The notes: generated from the sequence alone by a model not told the origin. A stretch of 64,000 nt of DNA from Streptococcaceae bacterium AF54-32pH5A (GCA_027682205.1 JAQDAD010000001.1:124001-188000), one strand, 5' to 3'. Shown: positions 16,140 to 24,626, numbered from the stretch's first letter. Numbers and translations are program-made.

Positions 16140-16156
16140 ATTCTTTCCTTTTATTA

Positions 16157-16235
16157 GTGTTTACATTTATTACCAGGGGGTAATTTTCCTCTTCGTTTAA
16201 TATATTTAAGAATTTTTAGACAGCCATTTCTTGAG
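16157..16235 (-). pseudogene. Toxin tail remnant
   Basis: The minus strand reads GCLKILKYIKRRGKLPPGNK and ends KCKH and TAA. Only the last residues of a basic toxin remain, beginning at a degenerate uptake word. It is the presumed partner of the immunity gene at 15726. Confidence 0.45.
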
Positions 16236-16259
16236 TTCTTATTTCAAAAATAATAAAAT

Positions 16260-16817
16260 TTAATTTTGAAATCTGTTTTTGAACGTAATGAACTTTTCAT
16301 ATGAATTCAATTGCTCAGCAGAATAATTTTCCATAATTTCAGTATTATCACTATCTGCAATAGAAACAAAAAATATTACATTTTTTGTTTTTTCCTTATC
16401 TACACTTGCTATCGCTTTTTTAAATCCTTCTATAATTGAATCATATACTTCTGACTGATATTGCTCAAAATTATCTTCTGTTATTGATTCATTTGCAGTA
16501 ATAAGAATATTTTGAATCTCATTACTAAATACACTATCTATTTTTTCAGAAACTTCTCCAAGCCCTATTGCAAATTGAGGATAATACCATTTAATAAAAG
16601 GATATTCCTCTCTCGGATAGTTTAATTTTTCTTTGTCATAGTGAGAAATAGTATTTGCAGCCCAACCTAGATATGAGCAATAGTCATCAATATATAATGA
16701 GTAAGCAAAAACATCATTAGAATTATATCTCTCTAATACATAGTTAAATGTATCTGTAACTCCTTTATATACATTTTGAATTAAATCTTGAATTATAGAA
16801 TTACTTAAAATATTCAT
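16260..16817 (-). CDS. DUF4303-type immunity protein
   Basis: 185 residues. It has the DUF4303 layout: an N-terminal helix, a strand with FAYSLYIDDYCSYLGWAANT, a KWYYPQF segment, a long helical stretch and a C-terminal VIFFVSIADSD motif. A second member lies at 17929-18486. DUF4303 proteins are listed among immunity families of polymorphic toxins. It follows the toxin tail ending at 16862. AAAGGA precedes the ATG. Confidence 0.75.
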   Translation of the reverse strand: MNILSNSIIQDLIQNVYKGVTDTFNYVLERYNSNDVFAYSLYIDDYCSYLGWAANTISHYDKEKLNYPREEYPFIKWYYPQFAIGLGEVSEKIDSVFSNEIQNILITANESITEDNFEQYQSEVYDSIIEGFKKAIASVDKEKTKNVIFFVSIADSDNTEIMENYSAEQLNSYEKFITFKNRFQN

Positions 16818-16861
16818 TTTGATTTTCCTTTCATAGACATTTTGACATCAATCATTCTCTA

Positions 16862-17050
16862 TTAATATTTTCTACGTGACCCGTATTTTCCAAAAACCTT
16901 ACTACCAATTCTAGTTAATTGCTTGCTCATATATCTATCTGCTTGATCTTTGTTCATTAGACGTAATTTCATCCATCTTGTTACCCTCTTATCAGCCTTC
17001 TCCAACGGGAGAGGGAGTAGATGTTGGGATGGAAAAAGTTTATCCAACAC
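16862..17050 (-). pseudogene. Basic toxin tail, orphan
   Basis: A 62-residue frame whose end MNKDQADRYMSKQLTRIGSK, then KVFGKYGSRRKY, is typical of the extreme C-terminus of basic Rhs nuclease tips. No Rhs core or catalytic core precedes it. It lies 45 bases upstream of the DUF4303 immunity gene, so it is probably what is left of that gene's toxin. Confidence 0.5.
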
Positions 17051-17064
17051 TTCTTTGATTTATA

Positions 17065-17700
17065 TTAATCCCAATAAAAGTCTGAATTATTTAATTCCTT
17101 CCAGTCTTCCAAAGAATAAAGAAAAGGCAAAGAAAAGTTTTCCAATATTTTACCCTTTAAATTTTCTGACACCATGAATGCTCCTGAATAATTATAATTG
17201 GTAGACAATAAAATATCTTTATCTGAATTAGTATATGCCTCCAGTGAAAAATTATCTTCATCTAATGCTAAATCTGGGTAAACAATTTCATCCTGAATTT
17301 CCCAATCAACTATTCTTACTAAATAATAGACTTCGTTCGTCAATAATTCCCCTTTTGTATTGACAATAATTGCTTTACTCATTCCAAAATCATGATCAAA
17401 CCCGTATTTTTTAATAAATTCCAAAAAACGCGCTGATATGATAAAGAAATCATTATATGGAAGAAAATCAAAAGTAATACCTCTTGCTTTCTTTAAGCAG
17501 ACATAAACCTTTTCAGGCATTGGAGGAATTTCTTGTCCCTTTACGAACCAACTCCATGGGAAGTCAAAATCAGGATGCGTTTTTTTAGGGTTGAATTCCT
17601 CTGATATCCCTACTTCCCCTAAGGAAACCTTAGGCACTTTTCTTTTCGCTAACTCATCTAAACTTTGTAGGGCATATCCCCATACTAGTAATTTTTTCAT
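17065..17700 (-). CDS. Probable immunity protein, Imm43/Imm11-like layout
   Basis: 211 residues, start MKKLLVWGYALQSLDELAKR with AGGAGG at good distance. It has the DUF1629-like layout: a PYNDFFIISARFLEFIKKYG segment in the middle, then a YYLVRIVDW strand and a C-terminal half with acidic strands ending near the motif FSLPFLYSLEDWKEL. The similarity is in layout rather than in an exact motif. No export signal; its toxin is not identified. Confidence 0.5.
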   Translation of the reverse strand: MKKLLVWGYALQSLDELAKRKVPKVSLGEVGISEEFNPKKTHPDFDFPWSWFVKGQEIPPMPEKVYVCLKKARGITFDFLPYNDFFIISARFLEFIKKYGFDHDFGMSKAIIVNTKGELLTNEVYYLVRIVDWEIQDEIVYPDLALDEDNFSLEAYTNSDKDILLSTNYNYSGAFMVSENLKGKILENFSLPFLYSLEDWKELNNSDFYWD

Positions 17701-17784
17701 AATATCCTCCTAATCTAATCGTTTGGGCGAGTTGGTAGAAGTACATCTTCCAACAGATATGGACTTACTCAAACGTTTTTTTTA

Positions 17785-17860
17785 AGCTTTCTTGTAAATC
17801 TCGTACACGCCGTTGGGCTGGCTGTGTTCGACCATGATATGGTTGCGGTAGGCGAAACTG
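17785..17860 (-). pseudogene. Protein tail remnant
   Basis: The minus strand encodes AYRNHIMVEHSQPNGVYEIY and KKA before TAA, in GC-richer DNA. It is the end of an unidentified toxin or hydrolase with no start here. Confidence 0.4.
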
Positions 17861-17910
17861 CGCACACCTAACATAAGAATTGAAGGTTTGTGCGGGACTA
17901 CGGCTTGCTT
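17860..17910 (-). repeat. Island dispersed repeat
   Basis: Copy of the inter-cassette repeat (CGCACACCTAACATAAG, TTGAAGGTTTGTGCGGG, CTACGGCTTGC). Confidence 0.65.
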
Positions 17911-17928
17911 ACTATCAAGAAAAGTTAA

Positions 17929-18486
17929 TTATTCCACAGGTTCAGCAGCTTCTTTTAACCAAATTTGGATTGATTCAATAGGATTTAATTTTTTCGCACG
18001 AATAGTATTTGTATAATCAGGTGGTAATATTTCAACATTAACCATAATTTCTGAACGAGCTTGATTTAAGGAGAATATTCCCTTCATGTCACACCGATGA
18101 AGTGCTTCCTCCATCGCATTAATCCGGAAATTAAATTCTTTTTCATATTCTTCTTCTGTTTTTAATGAGTAAATATCAATACGATCTAAGAAAGCTTGGT
18201 TTACTTGATGAAAATATTGTGAGCCAAATTCTAAGTAAGGACTATCTATCGAAGACCATTTAAAATCTGCAATATCGTAAGCATCCCAATTTTGAGCAAT
18301 GCTTTGTTGTTTTAGCGCTTCATATGACCAAGCACTCACAAAAGGAGCCAGTGCCTCTCCTGTGGTACTTAACACGAAGAAGTAAAAAGTTTCATTTGTC
18401 GAATTGAACAAATCTATAGCCGCCTGACATGTTGCTTCTTCGATTGTAGCAACTAAGTTTTCAAATATATCATTAGAATAATTCAT
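17929..18486 (-). CDS. DUF4303-type immunity protein (second)
   Basis: 185 residues, the same length as the 16260-16817 paralogue but only distantly similar. Motifs: TFYFFVLSTTGEALAPFVSA, FKWSSIDSPYLEFG and a C-terminal EIMVNVEILPPD strand. It sits directly downstream of a decayed AHH-type nuclease tip (18495-18770), a plausible partner. Two DUF4303 genes for different tips suggest the array samples variants of one immunity fold. Confidence 0.75.
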   Translation of the reverse strand: MNYSNDIFENLVATIEEATCQAAIDLFNSTNETFYFFVLSTTGEALAPFVSAWSYEALKQQSIAQNWDAYDIADFKWSSIDSPYLEFGSQYFHQVNQAFLDRIDIYSLKTEEEYEKEFNFRINAMEEALHRCDMKGIFSLNQARSEIMVNVEILPPDYTNTIRAKKLNPIESIQIWLKEAAEPVE

Positions 18487-18494
18487 CTTGCTAA

Positions 18495-19040
18495 ATCCTT
18501 AAGTATTACATTTTTTACCAATCTGACTTAGGGCACGTCTCAAAGCACGTCTAATTGCTTTTTTCTACGTCCTCTATTCTTCATAGTTTCTACTACATTT
18601 TTTAATTTATCTCATACCTTTTCATGAAATTTTCTATTATGCATTTCATTATGAGGGCGAGGATGACCTGCAGCAATCCTATTGGCAGGATCATTAATAT
18701 CAATATTATAGTTTCTTAAAATCTGACGAGATTACCATTGCCTAAAGGCTCTTTTTTAGCAAGTCCCAAAACATCTATCCACGCCTGCGAATTCAGTGCA
18801 AACTGATACAGATTCTACCAAACCCACAATCCAATCGAATCCTGATTCACAAACTGACCCACATCAGGCTCTTAATACCTGAAGAAGTTGCAGTGTAGCC
18901 CCGTCTCACGGTCGGCATATTGTTTTTGCAGGCGGAAGGGTTGGTATTCGCTATCCGTTACCTTGGTTTCTTCTTTCAGATGACCCCAGCCGGTGTAGTT
19001 GCCGAAGCGGTCGTAGGAATAGCTGTTGCCGTTATATTTT
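18495..19040 (-). pseudogene. Rhs fragment with decayed AHH-like nuclease tip
   Basis: The core part reads NFFRY, stop, EPDVGQFVNQD, GLWVW, stop, NLYQFALNSQAWIDVLGL. Downstream in another frame: DINDPANRIAAGHPRPHNEM then HNRKFHEKV, a stop, and DKLKNVVETMKNRG, and in a third frame a basic tail ending SQIGKKCNT. The H...HN..H pattern with conserved spacing suggests an AHH-family nuclease. At least three stops and two frameshifts make it one of the most decayed cassettes. Confidence 0.6.
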
Positions 19041-19160
19041 TAAGACTATTGTCTTGAACTGTAGGGCTATCGTTATCTGACACCCTATGTCGGGATTATA
19101 GACGGCTTACTTGATCCTCATCCAGAAGTTATAGGTTTGTAGCGATAATCTGCTCAAACT
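19040..19160. other. Spacer with degenerate dispersed repeat
   Basis: Contains a weak copy of the inter-cassette repeat (CACCCTATGTCGGGATT then GACGGCTTACTTG) and no open frame. Confidence 0.4.
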
Positions 19161-19162
19161 TA

Positions 19163-19573
19163 TTAATTGATATTTATTAGTAATTTTAATTCTTCTGGTA
19201 GTTTGGCACCATTTCTATGTGCCTTATTAGCCCAAAATATGGCTTTTTCTTTATTGCCTTGTGTGAAAAATAAATCAGATAAATTGAATTGGGCAATTGG
19301 ATGTCCATTTTTTGCCGCGATCTCTAGCCATTTAAATTCCAAATCTTGATCTAAAGATACAAACATATGATATTGATACAATTTAAATGCTGAGTTTTTA
19401 TCTCCATTAGTGGCCTTCTCTTCGAGAATATGAATTTCTTCATCTGAAATCCAATAAATACTACCTGTTGATATGCAATTAGTCATTTTCTCATTCCTTT
19501 CTGGATGTTGTTTACATGATATTAAAGGTGTTGATAACAAAAATAAAATTAAGAAATTTTTCAGTATTTCCAT
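19163..19573 (-). CDS. Sel1-type lipoprotein, candidate envelope immunity protein
   Basis: 136 residues from MEILKN. The N-terminus NFLILFLLSTPLISCKQ is a lipoprotein signal with lipobox LISC. The mature part has a Sel1/TPR-like repeat: DKNSAFKLYQYHMF, then WLEIAAKNGHPIAQFNLSD and EKAIFWANKAHRNGA. Small Sel1-repeat lipoproteins are known as immunity proteins for toxins acting outside the cytoplasm. Whether the neisserial signal is processed in a streptococcus is unknown. The toxin partner is not recognised. Confidence 0.6.
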   Translation of the reverse strand: MEILKNFLILFLLSTPLISCKQHPERNEKMTNCISTGSIYWISDEEIHILEEKATNGDKNSAFKLYQYHMFVSLDQDLEFKWLEIAAKNGHPIAQFNLSDLFFTQGNKEKAIFWANKAHRNGAKLPEELKLLININ

Positions 19574-19589
19574 AGTTAGCACGTTCCTT

Positions 19590-19815
19590 ACTTATATTTT
19601 ACTATGAGAAGTAAGGATCTTCGTGGTACCTGGTTTGCTTGTATCTTGCGAGCGATCAGCCTTCATTCCCATCGGTGTTAATTTCCCGTTACTTGAAAAC
19701 TAAAGATATTCATTTAGCGCTTTAACTGTAGTATTTAATTCATTAGCAAGTTGTTGTCCAATAGGGTCGTCTGAGAGTTTATTTATACATCTCAATGCTT
19801 TGTTGAATACTTATC
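19590..19815 (-). pseudogene. Remnants of toxin and immunity gene ends
   Basis: The minus strand encodes ALRCINKLSDDPIGQQLANE and a tail KALNEYL with TAG, the end of a short helical immunity-type protein, followed by LTPMGMKADRSQDTSKPGTT, a toxin-like piece. Neither has a start. Confidence 0.35.
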
Positions 19816-19829
19816 TAATCTAAGTTTTA

Positions 19830-20219
19830 CTAGGAGGTAAGATACAAAATTACATTTTTTTTATATAGTCTTATGGATTCATCTAAAAATAATCTAAGGA
19901 AACGAATAAAATCTTTCTTTAAAAGCATCATATTAGAAAATTCTAAATATATGATTCCATCAGATGTACAAATACTAACTTCATGAATATAGATGTTTAT
20001 AGGTTCTTTTTCTTCATATTTTAATATGATATCAAATAAATCAATGTCTTTTTCATTTAGTAGTTCTTCTTTTAATAAAATAGAAATGCCTAGTTCATGA
20101 TTTTTATTTGACTGATTATTTAATTGAAAAAATGATGCTTTGTAAACTTCATTTCTTCGACTTAGTATTTGTGAGTAATTATTCATTAAATCTAAAACAT
20201 TTTTATTTAAATCTTCCAT
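19830..20219 (-). CDS. Cassette immunity protein, unrecognised family
   Basis: 129 residues, cytoplasmic, start MEDLNKNVLDLMNNY. Strands around INIYIHEVSICTSDGIIYLE and a C-terminal helix FIRFLRLFLDESIRLYKK. It follows the Rhs toxin ending at 20235 by 15 bases, so it is the expected partner. No good ribosome site is visible, so translation could depend on coupling to the toxin. Family unknown. Confidence 0.5.
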   Translation of the reverse strand: MEDLNKNVLDLMNNYSQILSRRNEVYKASFFQLNNQSNKNHELGISILLKEELLNEKDIDLFDIILKYEEKEPINIYIHEVSICTSDGIIYLEFSNMMLLKKDFIRFLRLFLDESIRLYKKNVILYLTS

Positions 20220-20234
20220 AGTTTTGTATCCAGT

Positions 20235-20895
20235 TTACTGATATAGATTATTTATAGTGAATCGATGAGTTGGACTTTGCTTGCAAGTTACACACCCCAT
20301 TCTGCCACTCCCACGAGATACCAACCGATATGATCTGGAACTAGTATTATTCTGTGGGATTGCTTGTTGTAGTTTCTGAGTATAGATAGATGGATTTGTA
20401 GAAGCCTTTTCACGAGTATTAGCCCATTCAACAAGCTTTGATTTATTGGGATCGTAGGACGAATGGAAACGTGTCGTCCATGATCATTGACTGCCTCAAG
20501 CCAACTTCCTTGAAGTTTACATACATAAATAGCTTGATATTTATCAGGTTGTTTATCTAAAGATGCAGATAAACCAGTAGTAGTATCTTTAACAGGGCGA
20601 GGAGTTAAATTGATATTACTATTTGAACTTGATCGATAAATAACTCCTTTCGTTATTATTTTTTCAAGCCCTAAAAAGTCAACCCAAGTTTGAGTATTTG
20701 GCGCAAACGCATATAGATTCTCCCCACCTTCCAACCCAATCGGGTCCTGATTCACAAACCGACCCGCATCAGGCTCATAATACCAGAAGAAGTTGTAATG
20801 CAGTCCCGTTTCACGGTTGGCATACTGGTTTTGGAATCGGAAGGGTTGGTGAGCAGTTCAGGATATGTTGGTTTCCTCTTTCAGACGACTTGATA
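20235..20895 (-). pseudogene. Rhs fragment with toxin tip, one frameshift
   Basis: Core: EETN..., [20 protein letters not shown], then QDPIGLEGGENLYAFAPNTQ and WVDFLGL. The tip begins KGVIYRSSSNSNINLTPRPV and contains DTTTGLSASLDK and GRHVSIRP. Near 20458 the frame shifts by one base. Restoring it gives YDPNKSKLVEWANTREKAST, IYTQKLQQAIPQ and an end VTCKQSPTHRFTINNLYQ. The tip resembles a known Rhs/CDI tip family with the YRSASG...GLS...HVSIRP layout; I cannot name its activity. A single frameshift inactivates it. Confidence 0.7.
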
Positions 20896-20910
20896 AGTCA
20901 TTGGAACAAG

Positions 20911-20968
20911 AGGCCGTGTGTGTGCCTTGAGATATGCACCCTATATGTATGCAGACTACGGCTTGCTG
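20911..20968 (-). repeat. Island dispersed repeat, diverged
   Basis: Diverged copy (GTGTGTGCCTTGAGATAT, GCACCCTATATGTATG, GACTACGGCTTGC). Confidence 0.5.
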
Positions 20969-20989
20969 TATAATTTTTTCATTTGAGGA

Positions 20990-21313
20990 TCAAATTTGTT
21001 GTGAACCATCAAAATTTGTATCTAACCCATCTATATATTTCTCAAAATCAAGGTGATATAGTTTTTTTAAATTTCTAATCCAGATAACAAATTCAAAGAA
21101 AATCTTAATATTTTCATCTGTTATTTCAAATATCCCGTTGTCTTGGTGAGATTCTTGGATAGCTGAGATAATTCTCTTAAATATTTCTTTATTTTCCCTA
21201 ATTTCATCAATAGGTAATGTTTGCAATCTATCAATAAAAAATAATTCATCCTCAATACTTAAAATAGAGGGTGAGTTTTCCAATTTTTCATTTAGTTTAA
21301 AAATAGTATTCAT
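20990..21313 (-). CDS. Cassette immunity protein, unrecognised family
   Basis: 107 residues, all-helical and acidic, start MNTIFKLNEKLENSPSIL. Helices around FFIDRLQTLPIDEIRE and FFEFVIWIRNLKKLY. No export signal. It precedes (in transcription follows) only an Rhs core scrap without toxin (21330-21462), so its toxin is lost. Role inferred. Confidence 0.45.
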   Translation of the reverse strand: MNTIFKLNEKLENSPSILSIEDELFFIDRLQTLPIDEIRENKEIFKRIISAIQESHQDNGIFEITDENIKIFFEFVIWIRNLKKLYHLDFEKYIDGLDTNFDGSQQI

Positions 21314-21329
21314 ATTATTTTCTGGTTAG

Positions 21330-21462
21330 TATGTTTTTACCTTTGCCGCCTTCCACCAGGTCGTTGAGAGTGGTGATTTGCTTTTTCAGATAACCTAGGA
21401 GATCGAGTTCGTAACGGCTGGTGAGTTTACCTTGTGTGCGGAAGATTTCGCGGCTCATTTGC
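21330..21462 (-). pseudogene. Rhs core fragment (internal part)
   Basis: Minus strand encodes MSREIFRTQGKLTSRYELDL, LGYLKKQITTLNDLVEGGKG. This is from the YD-repeat part of the core, further upstream than the motifs in the other fragments. It is joined without a toxin to the following immunity gene. Confidence 0.6.
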
Positions 21463-21464
21463 CA

Positions 21465-21788
21465 TTATTGTTGTTGATGCTCATGAGCATATATACATTT
21501 AATTCCTTGTTTTATAGTGGCAATTAAATCATTAATTGTGTTATCAGATTTTATAAATAATGGATTTTGCCAATCACAATTTTCAATCACATAAACTTTG
21601 AATTTTCCATTTCTACTGATATGGGGATACCACCCAACATCTAAAATATATTTTTCATTAAAGAACTGTACTTGTAATAAATCTTCTTTAAATTCAAGTT
21701 TATTGATTAATTCATTAGTGTTATTGAATAACCAAAATAAATTTTCATAAGTAATAATGCCATCTTTAAAATCAATTTTAGGTTCCAT
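21465..21788 (-). CDS. Cassette immunity protein, unrecognised family
   Basis: 107 residues, start MEPKIDFKDGIITYENLFWL. A beta-rich core (YILDVGWYPHISRNGKFKVY) and a C-terminal helix. Its ATG lies one base after the stop codon of the toxin at 21790, so translation of the two is coupled. This tight coupling is the best evidence that it is that toxin's immunity protein. Family not recognised. Confidence 0.65.
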   Translation of the reverse strand: MEPKIDFKDGIITYENLFWLFNNTNELINKLEFKEDLLQVQFFNEKYILDVGWYPHISRNGKFKVYVIENCDWQNPLFIKSDNTINDLIATIKQGIKCIYAHEHQQQ

Positions 21789-21789
21789 T

Positions 21790-22300
21790 TCAAATTGCTC
21801 CTAATCTTTTCAAGTATTCTTTTTTTGTAATTGGATGTCCATGTATTACTCCTTGAGAGCATTCAACTCGTATGTATGGTGTGTCTATCCCTTCTGATGC
21901 ACCAACAATTTTTCCAGCATCATATACTTTATAATGTATGTTTTTACCAAATGATGAAACTGGAGTTCCTTTTGTCTAAGCTGTTCTTTCTATTGATTCA
22001 ATATGAATTTCGGGTTTATATTTTGCAGGTTCACCATTTTTTGTAGCTTTTCGAATTTTGGACCAGGATGAATTTTTAGGTGGAACATGTTTTCCTCCAT
22101 GAGAAGTCCAATCTAAGGGATCATTATCACATGGATTATTACAGGTACCTGGAGCATTAGATAATCCGAGCGGATCAACCCACTCCTGCGTATTCAGCGC
22201 AAACTGATATAGATTCTCCCCACCCAACAACCCAATCAGGTTCTAATTCACAAACCGACCGACCTTTTTCAGACGACCCCATGCGGTGTATTCGTCTAAC
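21790..22300 (-). pseudogene. Rhs fragment with toxin tip, in-frame TAG
   Basis: The core is shortened: TAWGRLKK is fused directly to VGRFVN, a stop, and NLIGLLGGENLYQF, WVDPLGL. The tip has DPLDWTSHGGKHVPPKNSSW, PEIHIESIERTA, then TAG (21976-21978), and continues in frame TKGTPVSSFGKNIHYKV, IVGASEGIDTPYIRVE and VIHGHPITKKEYLK. Related tips have a Trp at that position (ERxVW...GTPV), so the stop is probably a TGG to TAG change. The VR..S.G.IHGHP ending recurs in polymorphic toxins; activity unknown to me. Confidence 0.7.
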
Positions 22301-22392
22301 CACAAGAAGTTGCCATCCTTATCGGACATCTCTCTTGGGATGCCGGTTTGGTCGCAGTGGAAGTAGTGGGTTTGTTGACGGTTTACTTTTTT

Positions 22393-22632
22393 TCATTCAA
22401 AAGAAACTTTTAACATTTTTGATAACCGATTTATATAATATAGAATTGCCAAATGTTCATCTTGGTAACAATATTCTTCGGTTCTCAATCCTCTTTCAGA
22501 ATAGAATATATGCCATTTTTTATTTTCTTCAATAATACATAATGATTCATCATTTACTTCATTGATCGAGTAACTATCTTCTGGTACTCCTTTACTTTTA
22601 AGATATGAATTCAATTCATTAATTTTTAGCAT
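22393..22632 (-). CDS. Small immunity protein of the TNT-like cassette
   Basis: 79 residues: MLKINELNSYLKSKGVPED, then IIEENKKWHIFYSERGLR and a helix AILYYINRLSKML. Its start codon overlaps the stop of the TNT-like toxin (ATGCTAA), which shows translational coupling. Small acidic partners of this size accompany TNT toxins in other bacteria. The toxin is broken, the immunity gene is intact. Confidence 0.65.
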   Translation of the reverse strand: MLKINELNSYLKSKGVPEDSYSINEVNDESLCIIEENKKWHIFYSERGLRTEEYCYQDEHLAILYYINRLSKMLKVSFE

Positions 22633-23040
22633 TTTCCTATTTTCACCTCTTCTAGATGCCCAGCTTCTATATATGATTTAACAGATTTTGACAATTCATA
22701 CTGTGTCCCTAATTCAATCTCTCCGAACCAAGGCATAATTTTACATGCAGCTACATTATCAATTGGTTTCAGTATCCTAGATATATGATATAAATCTTTT
22801 GATTAGAACCAGGAGGTAAGGCTCTCATAGGGTATGGTGTTCCTACTGGAGACACAAAAGTTCCTCCTGAATAACCATACCTATCAACAAGAGTGCCAAC
22901 CGGAAGTGTAATGCTCCTCACTTAACCTAAAGCGCCTCTATTAGGAGGCCAAAATGGTGCGGGTAGATTTTTATTTAAACCTAGGACATCAAGCCACTTA
23001 TTTGTATTAAGCGCAAACGCACACAGATTCCCTCCACCCA
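22626..23040 (-). pseudogene. TNT-like NAD(P)+ glycohydrolase tip, broken
   Basis: After NLCAFALNTNKWLDVLGL the tip reads LPAPFWPPNRGALG, a stop, VRSITLPVGTLVDRYGYSGG, TFVSPVGTPYPMRALPPGS. After a frameshift it continues KDLYHISRILKPIDN, MPWFGEIELGTQYELSKSV. The order WPP-NxG, LPxGTxxDRYG, GGTFxSPxGTPxxxRxLPP and PWFGxxGxGTQY is that of the tuberculosis necrotizing toxin domain, which hydrolyses NAD(P)+. One stop and one frameshift inactivate it. Confidence 0.75.
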
Positions 23041-23092
23041 ACGTTTCATACAGGCTACGGCTTGCTAAGTTGAAACTGAAGGTTTCATGTTA
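23040..23092 (-). repeat. Island dispersed repeat, partial
   Basis: TTTCATACAGGCTACGGC, TTGCTAAG and GAAACTGAAGGTTTCATG; an incomplete and internally rearranged copy. Confidence 0.5.
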
Positions 23093-23096
23093 ATTA

Positions 23097-23780
23097 TTAA
23101 GTATTTTGAATAAAGAAAATACCTGCTTGACTTCCAGATAGAAGTTTTTTCTTAACATTTTGGTCATAATAAAAATAACCAATACCATTCTGAAAAATAT
23201 GTAATTTTTTATCTATATCTTCTTCTAATAATTGCAAGCAAAAATTAAACTTAGGAGAAGGATATATTATATCTTGCTCAAAATAAGGATTGCCAAAAAT
23301 TTTGGATACATCCAATCCCATCCCATTATCTTCAAAGAATAAATGTTCATCCTCATTGTATTTTGCATCTGCTTCTTTATCAACTTCATCAAGTCTTTCA
23401 AAAAATTTTCTTTCCAAAGAAATACTTCCTAAATCTTGCTTATTGATATCTTGTTCCCTTTCATAAAGGACAGCACAACTAAAACCATCATTTAGTAAAA
23501 TTAAATCATCCTGACAATTAACAGTATATTTGGATGAAATAGAGTCTTTTGCTCCTCCCAGTGCATGCGCCTCTATGGAAATAAAAACAGAGATATAATA
23601 ATTTCTACGAGGGAATACATTTTCAGGTAAAAAGTCAGAATAAAGAGTAAACAGATGTGTTTGATAGGCATCAGAATTTGGAACTTTAGGCCATAATTCT
23701 AACGGAATATGTTCGGCTCCTCCTCCAATATAACCAATACTATGTGGCGTTTTAGAAGAAGTAAAAAGTAATTTTGACAT
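23097..23780 (-). CDS. DUF1963-like immunity protein
   Basis: 227 residues, start MSKLLFTSSKTPHSIGYIGG with GAGG upstream. Features of DUF1963/YwqG proteins are visible: an early Gly-rich loop (GYIGGGAEHIPLELWPKVPN), a strand HLFTLYSDFLPENVFP and a late FCLQLLEEDIDKKLHIFQNG. DUF1963 proteins occur as cytoplasmic immunity proteins. It lies right after the toxin tail at 23791. A second DUF1963-like gene is at 33482-34015. Confidence 0.65.
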   Translation of the reverse strand: MSKLLFTSSKTPHSIGYIGGGAEHIPLELWPKVPNSDAYQTHLFTLYSDFLPENVFPRRNYYISVFISIEAHALGGAKDSISSKYTVNCQDDLILLNDGFSCAVLYEREQDINKQDLGSISLERKFFERLDEVDKEADAKYNEDEHLFFEDNGMGLDVSKIFGNPYFEQDIIYPSPKFNFCLQLLEEDIDKKLHIFQNGIGYFYYDQNVKKKLLSGSQAGIFFIQNT

Positions 23781-23790
23781 TTAAATTTCC

Positions 23791-24385
23791 TCAATTGCAT
23801 TTATTTTTTTTAGCAAATTTTATTGCCCGTTTGCGCATTTGTCTTAGTTGATTTTGTATAATATCTTTTTTATTCTCAACTAAGACCTCCTGCATTGATC
23901 TATACATAATTCTAATTTCGTCTTTACCACGTTTTAAATAATCCTTCCTTCCCATTCCTTTTGTAGCCCTTAGCCGAGCTTTTGCATCATGAACCGCTCT
24001 ATGTAGATCTTTTGTAAGCCCCATTGCCGGATTGCCTTTAGTTCCTTATTGTCGTTAAATGGCTATCATTAAGAAAGGCATTTCTTAATATTTCATGAGC
24101 ATCAAGATTGTCCCCTACATGTCTTTTTGAACCATAGGGAGCAACACCCCCCCAGTTTAACTAAACCCCATCGATCAACCCAAGTCTGCACATTTGGTGC
24201 AAATTGATAAAGGTTTGTTCCACCCAACAGCCCAATCGGATCCTGATTCAGAAACCGCCCGACCTTTTTCAGACGACCCCATGCGGTGTATTCGCCTAAC
24301 CACAAGAGGTTGCCGTCCTTATCGGTCATCTCTCTTGGGATACCGATTTGGTAGCAGTGGAAGTAGTAGGTTTGTTGACGGCCAT
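23791..24385 (-). pseudogene. Rhs fragment with toxin tip, frameshifted at a G7 run
   Basis: Core: [28 protein letters not shown] fused to [30 protein letters not shown]. Right after VKLGG a run of seven G (24151-24157) shifts the frame; in the other frame the tip continues [20 protein letters not shown] and then, after another shift, NPAMGLTKDLHRAVHDAKAR to a very basic end KRAIKFAKKNKCN. The tip has the H-rich, Lys-rich make-up of a nuclease with NPAMGL...H motif. At least two lesions. Confidence 0.65.
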
Positions 24386-24407
24386 GGGGTGCTCCTGTTG
24401 AGGAGAT

Positions 24408-24584
24408 AGAGAGTGGGACAGAAATCGGTAATTCGTTAGAATTCGATTTCGTCGTCCCACCTCCGCACAGTTGAGTAGGGCTGTAAAAGCTGATGAAATC
24501 AGCGTAGTAGAGCCCACTCAACCACTGCGTCTTGCTCAACAATCCAAAGAAAATTGAGAGGCTAGGACTTTTGTCCCACTCTCT
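24408..24584. mobile_element. Streptococcal-type inverted-repeat element (177 bp) inside the island
   Basis: Ends are a perfect 12-base inverted repeat, AGAGAGTGGGAC and GTCCCACTCTCT. The inside is non-coding and contains further short inverted repeats. It interrupts Rhs core sequence just before the YYFHC motif. I recall near-identical dispersed non-coding repeats of this kind (GTGGGACAGAAATCG...) in mitis-group genomes, not in Neisseria. If so, it moved into the island after arrival in a streptococcus. No target duplication could be confirmed. Confidence 0.65.
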
Positions 24585-24626
24585 TTTACATTTTACAAGG
24601 TTTATTGGAGTTTGATTCCGTCTAGG

